NCBI RefSeq assembly: GCF_028291725.1
Contig: NZ_JAQGNT010000051.1
Coordinates: 62,001 to 126,000, forward strand
Source of the DNA: Hydrocarboniphaga sp.
GTDB lineage: Bacteria > Pseudomonadota > Gammaproteobacteria > Nevskiales > Nevskiaceae
Direction: 5' to 3'
DNA length: 64,000 nt
Shown: positions 57,531 through 64,000 of the stretch, one piece after another
How positions within the stretch are numbered: the first letter of the stretch is position 1
How the letters are laid out: each line of letters starts with the position of its first letter
Translations under genes and position numbers: made by a program
Notes under the pieces: model-generated
Told to the model about the DNA's origin: nothing
What the model saw: the letters and a program-made list of their open reading frames with translations, nothing else
Databases searched by the model: none

Positions 57531-59198
57531 ATGACCGGGCTTTCGAGCGAATCCGGCGGCCATCTATCGCGATTGCTGGCCGCGGGACGCCACTCGGAAG
57601 CTTTGGCCTCGGCGCGCGCCCGATTGAGTGCCAGCCCGCTCGACGGCGAGGCCCTGGCAATTGCCGGCGCCGCTTTGCTGAGACTGCAGCAGCTTCAGGA
57701 CGCCGACGTGATGCTCCACCGGGCCCTGGCCGTCTGCGGCGCCAACGCATGGCTTTATGTGCAACTCGGCATTTTGTATGCGAGCACGCATCGCCATGAC
57801 CAGGCCGAAACCTGGTTCCGTTCTGCAGTCACACTCAATCCAGGCAATCCAGACGCCCCCCACAACCTGGGTGTGCTGATGCTCGAACTGGGACGGCTCG
57901 GCGCAGCGCGGGAGGCCTTGGAGGCCGCACAGCGGCTCAACCCCGATCACGCGCCGACCCTGTTCAATCTGGGCTTGCTGGAGGCGCGAAGCGAACGTTT
58001 CGCCGAGGCGGAGCAGTGTTTCCGCCGGGCGATTCGGTTGCAGCCTTCGTTCGCGCTGGCGCACTTCAATCTGGCGACGGCGCTGGTGCATCGTGGACGG
58101 GCGCGTGACGCCGAACGGGCTTTTCACGATGCCCTTCGTTGCGATCCGCAACACCTGGCTTCCTTGAGATCACTGGCGACTCTGCTGGCCGACCGCGGAG
58201 CCGATGCCGAAGCCGAGCGTCATTTGCGGCAGGCACTCAAAATCGTTCCGGACGAGCTGGCCATTCGCTTCGATCTGGGCAGTCTCCTATTGCGGCAGGG
58301 GCGTTATGTCGATGGATGGCCGTACTACGAGTCGCGCGAATCGCCGATGCCCGCGCCCGTGATTACGCATCGAACTGACGCGCGCCTTTGGCAAGGCGAG
58401 CCTCTTGCCGGTCAATCCCTGCTAGTGGTCTGCGACCAGGGCTACGGCGATCAGATCCAGTTCGCCCGTTATCTGCCTGGCCTCAAGGAGCGGGGAGCGG
58501 GGCGCCTGTCGCTGATCGGGCCTGCAGTCCTGGCGCCTCTGCTGAGCACGATCGAAGGCGTGGACGAGTTCATCCCCGCCGAGGCCGAGGGCCACCAAGG
58601 GCTGTACGAACGCTGGTGTTTTCTCGGAAGCCTGCCATTGCGGTTCGGCACGACGCTGGCCTCCATTCCCGCGAAAGTCCCTTATCTGACACCCGACCCG
58701 GAGCGGCTGCGGCAATGGGCGCCGCGGCTGCCCGGCGCGGGCTTTCGCGTAGGCCTGGTCTGGAAAGGCAGTGCTCTGCATCGCAACGATCGGTTCCGAT
58801 CGCTGCCGCATTTCGACACGCTGAAGCCTCTGCTCGGAATCCCCGGGCTTTCGTTGGTCAGCCTGCAGAAGGGCCAGGCTGAGACGGAAATGCGGGGGCA
58901 TCAGGGCGTGGCTGATCTGGGTACGCAGATGCTCGATTTCGGCGATGCCGCTGCGCTGCTTGCTCAGCTGGATCTGCTGATCACCGTCGACACGGCGATG
59001 GCGCATCTTGCGGGTGCGATCGGCACGCCTTGCTGGGTGCTGTTGCCTGCCCGCAATACCGATTGGCGGTGGTTGCGCGAGCGCGAGGACACGCCGTGGT
59101 ATCCGAACTCGCTGCGCCTATTCCGGCAACAGCGCTTTGAGGATTGGGGGGCGGTGGTCGGGCGCGTCGTCGCTGCGCTGAATTTGCATCAGCCTTAG
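57531..59198 (+). CDS. TPR protein with glycosyltransferase-like domain (paralog of 47281..49314)
   Basis: TPR repeats plus FRVGLVWKGSALHRNDRFRSLPHFDTLKPLLGIPGLSLVSLQKGQAETEM...DLLITVDTAMAHLAGAIGTPCWVLLP. Confidence 0.88.
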   Translation: MTGLSSESGGHLSRLLAAGRHSEALASARARLSASPLDGEALAIAGAALLRLQQLQDADVMLHRALAVCGANAWLYVQLGILYASTHRHDQAETWFRSAVTLNPGNPDAPHNLGVLMLELGRLGAAREALEAAQRLNPDHAPTLFNLGLLEARSERFAEAEQCFRRAIRLQPSFALAHFNLATALVHRGRARDAERAFHDALRCDPQHLASLRSLATLLADRGADAEAERHLRQALKIVPDELAIRFDLGSLLLRQGRYVDGWPYYESRESPMPAPVITHRTDARLWQGEPLAGQSLLVVCDQGYGDQIQFARYLPGLKERGAGRLSLIGPAVLAPLLSTIEGVDEFIPAEAEGHQGLYERWCFLGSLPLRFGTTLASIPAKVPYLTPDPERLRQWAPRLPGAGFRVGLVWKGSALHRNDRFRSLPHFDTLKPLLGIPGLSLVSLQKGQAETEMRGHQGVADLGTQMLDFGDAAALLAQLDLLITVDTAMAHLAGAIGTPCWVLLPARNTDWRWLREREDTPWYPNSLRLFRQQRFEDWGAVVGRVVAALNLHQP

Positions 59199-59211
59199 GC
59201 CATGACGCGGT

Positions 59212-59277
59212 GTAGGGCGGGTCGTGACCCGCCGGCGTCAAGCCCGAGCAAAAGCGGCGGGTCACGACCCGCCCTAC
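59212..59277. repeat. REP-like pair, family A
   Basis: GTAGGGCGGGTCGTGACCCGCCG ... CGGCGGGTCACGACCCGCCCTAC. Confidence 0.9.
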
Positions 59278-59305
59278 GGCCCGCGCAAGGTTCATGGAGA
59301 GTGAC

Positions 59306-60439
59306 TCAATGCCGAAGCAGCGCCAGCACGATCTCGGCCACGATCAGCACCACGATCGCCAGTTCCATCAACTCGCCGCGCGCGCCGGACGATTCGTCGT
59401 ATAGCGCCGTATAGGTATCGCGGATGATCGACAGTTTGCGATCCACCGCGGCGCTGACGTTGGGTACGCGGAACAGATCGAGCGCGGCGCTGTAGATGCG
59501 CGCCAGGTACACGTCTTCGGTGACCTGCAGCGCGTTGTCGACTTTCTCGGTGAGTTCGGTGACTTCCGCGACTAGCGTATAGAGCCGGCGCGCCAGATGA
59601 GCGAAACGCCGCGGCGCGAGCACGCCGATCGAGCCGCGGGTTTCTTCGACCAGATCGTTCATGCGCGGCAGCTCGTCGTCGAGCAGCTCGTCGTAGTAGC
59701 GCATTTCCAGCAGCTGCGCATTGGCGACTTCGAGCACGTCGGCCACATCGGAGTCGCCACGCGGTTCGTAGATGAAGGCGCGGTCCCAGGTCAGCACCAC
59801 CAGATCGTCTTCGTAGTACGAGTAGCGCTGGCGCATCAGATCGCGTCGCGCGCCTTCGGACAGCGTGCGCCGCTCGCCGGACAGCATCGGCACCAGATCG
59901 ACGCGATCCAGCAGCTCGTTCGCGGTCAGCGTCTCGTCGAAGCGATGCACGATGCCGAGCAGGTAGTCTTCCTGGATCGTCGAGGTGCTCGGCCGCGTCA
60001 GCGCCGATGCGATCAGCGGCCGCACGTGCTCGAGCAGGCCGTGCCAGATCGTCGGGCTGGCCGCCGCGCCGAGCACGGCGTTGACCGCTTCGATCCGCTC
60101 GTTGAACTCGCCCCAGGCGCAGCCTTCGATCGGAATGCGCACGGAGAAGGCGACGACGCCGAAATCGTAGAGCCGCGCGCTGACCTGTGCCTGCACGCCG
60201 CGGTCCTGCAGTTGCAGCAGCATCGGAGCCAGCGGCAGCAGCACCGGCGGCACGTCGAAGGCGATCGCCTTGGCTGGCGAGCCGCTGAGCTGGCTGCGAC
60301 GGCTGCCGGCGCTCTGCGTATGCCGCGCCCAGGCCGATTCGGCCGCGGCGAGATCGATCGCGTAGGCGATGTCGAACAGCCGCAAAGCGACGATGGAGCC
60401 GGCTTCGACGCTCAGTTCCCTGCCGTTGTTTCGGAGCAT
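59306..60439 (-). CDS. RMD1/RMND1 family (DUF155-like) membrane protein
   Basis: GSIVALRLFDIAYAIDLAAAE...LEVANAQLLEMRYYDELLDDELPRM...ELMELAIVVLIVAEIVLALLRH C-terminal TM. Confidence 0.72.
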   Translation of the reverse strand: MLRNNGRELSVEAGSIVALRLFDIAYAIDLAAAESAWARHTQSAGSRRSQLSGSPAKAIAFDVPPVLLPLAPMLLQLQDRGVQAQVSARLYDFGVVAFSVRIPIEGCAWGEFNERIEAVNAVLGAAASPTIWHGLLEHVRPLIASALTRPSTSTIQEDYLLGIVHRFDETLTANELLDRVDLVPMLSGERRTLSEGARRDLMRQRYSYYEDDLVVLTWDRAFIYEPRGDSDVADVLEVANAQLLEMRYYDELLDDELPRMNDLVEETRGSIGVLAPRRFAHLARRLYTLVAEVTELTEKVDNALQVTEDVYLARIYSAALDLFRVPNVSAAVDRKLSIIRDTYTALYDESSGARGELMELAIVVLIVAEIVLALLRH

Positions 60440-60709
60440 CGATCGTCCCTGATCCGGCGCCGCCATCGACGCCCATCCGCGCATGCTAGGCGATCGTCTG
60501 CCGTCACCGGGCGGCAACGCGGAGGTCTTATGCTGCAGGGTTGTCGCGCCAGCCTCAGGCGTTCTTCAGATACCCGGCTTTCAACCTGAAGCTCACTTTG
60601 CTGATCTTGCAGACGGGGCGTGAGCGCGGCTCGTCGGCAAAAGAGCGCGGCATCTTGCGGTTCGGGGGGCTCGCCACGCCGGGCGAGTTGACGCGGGCGC
60701 CGGCATTTC

Positions 60710-60730
60710 TGATTATGGTCACAGTAATCA
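60710..60730. promoter_or_regulatory. Candidate operator TGATTA-N9-TAATCA
   Basis: Perfect 6-bp inverted arms 15 bp upstream of the S24 peptidase start. Confidence 0.4.
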
Positions 60731-60745
60731 AAACCGAGTTGTGTT

Positions 60746-61336
60746 ATGCCCAAAGGCGGATTCCGTCCCGGCGCCGGGCGCCCCGCCGGCACCGGCAGCC
60801 GCTATCCCGGCGAGAGCACCCGCACGCTGCGCGTGCCCGAGAACGCGATGCCGGCGATCGTCAGCTACCTCAGCAGCTACCGCCTGCAGCTGCTGGCCGC
60901 GCAGCTGCCGTCCGAAGCAGCCATGATCGACCCACCCGAGATGCTGCTCGGCGAGGTCAGCGTGCGCGTGCCGGCCGGCGCGGCGATGCCGGCGGACGAT
61001 GACCTCGACTTCGGCGTCGATCTGAACCGGCTGCTGGTCCGGCGCGCCGACAAGACCCGGATCTTCACCGTCGAGGGCGATTCGATGGACCTGGCCGGCA
61101 TCGGCGAGGGTGACAAGCTGATCGTCGATTGCGGCCTGGAAGCGCGCGACGGCGACATCGTCATCGCGATCATCCTGGCCGACGGCCATACCGTGAAGCG
61201 GCTGTCGACCAAGGGGCCGCGGCCGAAGCTGGTGCCGGAATCGTCCAACCCGATCCACCAGGTCCGCGAGATCCAGGACGAGGATGAGTGGATGGTCTGG
61301 GGCGTCGTCACCGGCCTGATCAAGCGCTTCCGCTAA
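60746..61336 (+). CDS. UmuD/LexA-like S24 peptidase family protein
   Basis: MPKGGFRPGAGRPAGTGSRYPGES N-terminus; FTVEGDSMDLAGIGEGDKLIVDCGLEARDGDIVIAIILADGHTVKRL Ser/Lys dyad context. Confidence 0.88.
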   Translation: MPKGGFRPGAGRPAGTGSRYPGESTRTLRVPENAMPAIVSYLSSYRLQLLAAQLPSEAAMIDPPEMLLGEVSVRVPAGAAMPADDDLDFGVDLNRLLVRRADKTRIFTVEGDSMDLAGIGEGDKLIVDCGLEARDGDIVIAIILADGHTVKRLSTKGPRPKLVPESSNPIHQVREIQDEDEWMVWGVVTGLIKRFR

Positions 61337-61439
61337 GCGTTTCCCTTAAGCGAGTTCGCGCCGTGACTTCACTCAGCCGCACCCATGATCAGCGTCTGCG
61401 CTCGATGTATCGCTCGCTGGTCGATCCCGCGCCGCTGTT

Positions 61440-63461
61440 ATGACGACGGCCGTCACCACGACGGTCGCGGTGCGCGAGCTCTGCGAGTTCACCGCCAAGC
61501 GCGGCGATCTGGATCTGCGCTTCACGCCGTCGCCGACCTCGCAGGAGGGCATCGCCGGCCACAAGCTGGTCACCGGCCGCCGCGGTGCCGGCTATCAGCG
61601 GGAAATCAGCCTGGAGACGCAATACAAAAGCTTGCGCACCCGCGGCCGCGCCGACGGCATGCGCGTCCATCCCGAAATCGTGCTGGAGGAGATCAAGACG
61701 CATCGCGGCGCGCTGGAGCGCATGCCCGACAATCATCGCCATCTGCACTGGGCGCAGCTCAAGGTCTACGGCGCGCAGCTCTGTGCCGAGCGCAAGCTCA
61801 GCGAGGCGCGGCTCAGCCTGATCTATTTCGATGTCGACAAGAAAAGCGAAACGCCGCTGACCGAAACTTTCACGGCCGCGACGCTGCAGGCGTTCTATGC
61901 CGAGCAATGCGAAACCTATCTGCAATGGGATGCCTTGCAGCAGGCGCAGCTGAAGCAGGCCGGCGAGCCGCTGCCGCTGCGTGTGCTCGAGCTGGTGGCG
62001 CGCGACAAGGCCTGCGTGCATCGCGAGAAAGCCTGTCATGGCGCATCCTGTCCGCTGGCGAAAGGCTTCTACGATCGTCTCGCGCCGGCGCGCGAAGACG
62101 CACTCACTCGCTACACGCTGGATCAGACATCGGTCCGCGACATCGCGCTGCGCCACGACGTCTGCCCGTATTACCTGGCGCAGGATCTGGTGCGCTGGGT
62201 CGATGTCGTCATCGGCGACTACAACTACTACTTCGACGCCAGCGCCTTGCTGCACAGCCTGACCGTACTCAACCAGTGGCGGGTCGCAGTGCTGGTCGAC
62301 GAGGCACACAACCTGGTCGAGCGCGGCCGCGCGATGTACTCGGCGGAGCTGGTCGAGCAGGACCTGCCTCAGGTCAAAGGCTCTACACATCGCCCGACGG
62401 CGCGGGCGCTCGACCATCTGGCCAGCGACTGGCGCCGCTACAGCGAGCAGCAGAGAGCCGAGTACGCGGAGCATCCGATGCCGCCGCAAGTGCTGATCGA
62501 CCGCCTGACGCAGACTGTCGCGGCGCTCGGCGAGTACTACACCGAGCATCCGGACGCCGGCCCGCCGCATCTGCGGCGCTTCTACTTCGACGCGCTGCAT
62601 TTTCTGGAGCTGGCGGAAAATTTCGGCCCGCATTCGGTCTGCGATCTGCGGGTCGAGCGGCATCCGCACATGGGCCAGACCAACTCGATCGTTTCGATCC
62701 GCAACGTGGTGCCGGCCCGCTACCTGGCGCCGCGCTTGCGCGACGCCACCAGTGCGGTGCTGTTCTCGGCCACCGTCAATCCGCCGCATTACTACATGAG
62801 CCTGCTCGGCATGCCCGAGGACACGGCCTGGCTCGACGTGCCCTCGCCTTTCGCGTCCAGCCAGATCGAGCTGCACATCGCGACTTCGATCTCAACGCGC
62901 TATCGCGACCGCGCCCGATCGGCCGCGCCGATCGCCGACCTGATCGCCGCGCAATACGCAAAAAAGCCCGGAAATTACCTGGCATTCTTCAGCAGCTACG
63001 ACTATCTGCAGCAGATCGCCGACGCGCTTGCCGAGCGCCATCCGCGGCTGTCGACACATCCGCAGAAATCCGGCATGAGCGAGCTCGAGCAGAGCGGCTT
63101 TCTGGCGCGCTTCACCGACGCCAGCCAGCTCGTTGGGCTCGCGGTGCTCGGCGGCGCGTTTGCCGAAGGCGTGGACTTGCCCGGCAGCCGCCTGATCGGC
63201 GCCTTCGTCGCGACGCTGGGCCTGCCGCAGTTCAATCCGGTCAACGAAGTCATGCGCGTCCGGCTTGGCGAAATCTTCGGTTCCGAATCGGCTTACGACT
63301 ACGCCTATCTGTATCCGGGCTTGCAGAAAGTGGTGCAGGCTGCGGGCCGCGTGATCCGTTCACCCGAGGACCGCGGCACGATTCACCTGATCGACGACCG
63401 CTACACGCAGCGCCGCGTACGCGAGGTGCTGCCGAGCTGGTGGGGCGGATTGCACCTGTAG
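61440..63461 (+). CDS. DinG/XPD-like (Fe-S) helicase family protein apparently lacking Walker A
   Basis: VRELCEFTAKRGDLDLRFTPSPTSQEGIAG...; Cys cluster DKACVHREKACHGASCPLAKGFYDRL; DEAH box AVLVDEAHNLVERGRAMYS; VVQAAGRVIRSPEDRGTIHLIDDRY; no GKT/GKS found. Confidence 0.85.
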   Translation: MTTAVTTTVAVRELCEFTAKRGDLDLRFTPSPTSQEGIAGHKLVTGRRGAGYQREISLETQYKSLRTRGRADGMRVHPEIVLEEIKTHRGALERMPDNHRHLHWAQLKVYGAQLCAERKLSEARLSLIYFDVDKKSETPLTETFTAATLQAFYAEQCETYLQWDALQQAQLKQAGEPLPLRVLELVARDKACVHREKACHGASCPLAKGFYDRLAPAREDALTRYTLDQTSVRDIALRHDVCPYYLAQDLVRWVDVVIGDYNYYFDASALLHSLTVLNQWRVAVLVDEAHNLVERGRAMYSAELVEQDLPQVKGSTHRPTARALDHLASDWRRYSEQQRAEYAEHPMPPQVLIDRLTQTVAALGEYYTEHPDAGPPHLRRFYFDALHFLELAENFGPHSVCDLRVERHPHMGQTNSIVSIRNVVPARYLAPRLRDATSAVLFSATVNPPHYYMSLLGMPEDTAWLDVPSPFASSQIELHIATSISTRYRDRARSAAPIADLIAAQYAKKPGNYLAFFSSYDYLQQIADALAERHPRLSTHPQKSGMSELEQSGFLARFTDASQLVGLAVLGGAFAEGVDLPGSRLIGAFVATLGLPQFNPVNEVMRVRLGEIFGSESAYDYAYLYPGLQKVVQAAGRVIRSPEDRGTIHLIDDRYTQRRVREVLPSWWGGLHL

Positions 63462-63475
63462 CAGTCGAGTTTGCC

Positions 63476-63554
63476 GTAGGTCGGCAATCCCTTGCCGACG
63501 TCAGGCCTCGGTTGCGCATCGAAGCGACACGTCGGCAAAGGATCGCCGACCTAC
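63476..63554. repeat. REP-like pair, family B
   Basis: GTAGGTCGGCAATCCCTTGCCGAC ... GTCGGCAAAGGATCGCCGACCTAC. Confidence 0.9.
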
Positions 63555-63621
63555 GGCTGAAACGTTCAGTGAAACCTGTAGCCAGAGAGCGTAGTCTGAC
63601 GCCAAGGGCATCGAGTCCGAA

Positions 63622-63828
63622 ATGAAAAATACCGAGGAGATCGACATGAGCACAGGTACCGACCTGCCGCAGGATCCGAAACCGAGCCCGCCGAAGAAGC
63701 CTGTCATCCAGAAGCAGACCGACTCGTTTAGTGGCAAGGACCAACTCCGCAACCAGCGTTCGCCGGCCGATCTCGAAAGAGAAGAAGCCAACGGCCAGCA
63801 GCCCTCGGGCTGGACCACGAAGATGTAG
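63622..63828 (+). CDS. Hypothetical small hydrophilic protein
   Basis: 68-aa ORF, lysine/proline rich; ATG at 63622 or 63646. Confidence 0.45.
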   Translation: MKNTEEIDMSTGTDLPQDPKPSPPKKPVIQKQTDSFSGKDQLRNQRSPADLEREEANGQQPSGWTTKM

Positions 63829-63857
63829 TGGCTGATGTAGGGGCGGCGCTGGTTCGT

Positions 63858-64000
63858 CTACCCGCTGACCGGTTCGCGCAAGGACGCCAGGGACAGCAGG
63901 AAAGCGAGCAGCGCACAAGCCGCGATGCCGGTGATCATCGGCATCGCGGTTCCGTTGGCGAAGTGCCAGGTGATACCCATCAGCAGCGCACCGCAGACCA
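63858..64000 (-). CDS. Probable MFS transporter (Bcr/CflA-like), C-terminal end only
   Basis: Minus-strand reading ALLMGITWHFANGTAMPMITGIAACALLAFLLSLASLREPVSG*; hydrophobic last TM helix. Confidence 0.55.
   Translation of the reverse strand, partial: VCGALLMGITWHFANGTAMPMITGIAACALLAFLLSLASLREPVSG

Noticed and set aside
61385-63625. 746-aa plus-strand ORF overlapping the DinG-like gene
   Set aside because: Out-of-frame shadow with R/A-rich translation that runs through the family B REP (VGRQSLADVRPRLRIEATRRQRIADLR), a typical spurious REP-encoded peptide

Overview
64 kb of high-GC proteobacterial chromosome, probably gammaproteobacterial (inference). Four blocks are visible. (1) 1-14.9 kb: a CoA-dependent catabolic cluster with four acyl-CoA dehydrogenases, a CitE-like lyase, a type III CoA-transferase, an acyl-CoA ligase, SDRs, an LLM flavin oxidoreductase, a nitronate monooxygenase, an AcuI/YhdH-type reductase and an IclR regulator. 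(2) 15-27.8 kb: NikR divergent from a TonB-dependent receptor with a near-canonical NikR operator between them; a membrane spermidine-synthase-like protein; a TIGR02466-type oxygenase; a DUF3604 - PPIase - HupE/UreJ set; a LamG-cupredoxin protein. (3) 27.5-59.2 kb, the most interesting block: a giant two-partner-secretion exoprotein (TpsA, ~3900 aa), an SBBP/Calx-beta surface protein with a GlyGly-CTERM-like tail, a DING/PstS-like phosphate-binding protein, two TPR-glycosyltransferase-like paralogs, and a tpsB - (DUF2341-LamG-ExbB fusion) - exbD - tonB - porin - coiled-coil - YbjN run. Pho-box-like sites lie upstream of the DING gene, of tpsB, and in the tpsA upstream region. I read this as a candidate phosphate-responsive, TonB-energised and possibly glycosylated TPS surface system. 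(4) 59.3-64 kb: RMD1/DUF155 protein, UmuD-like S24 peptidase, and a DinG-family helicase that appears to have lost its Walker A segment. The window also holds at least six families of head-to-head REP-like palindromes, most beginning with GTAG, and one RAYT (REP-associated tyrosine transposase) gene embedded in one family. No tRNA, rRNA or CRISPR array was recognised. All family calls come from reading the translations; no database search was run.
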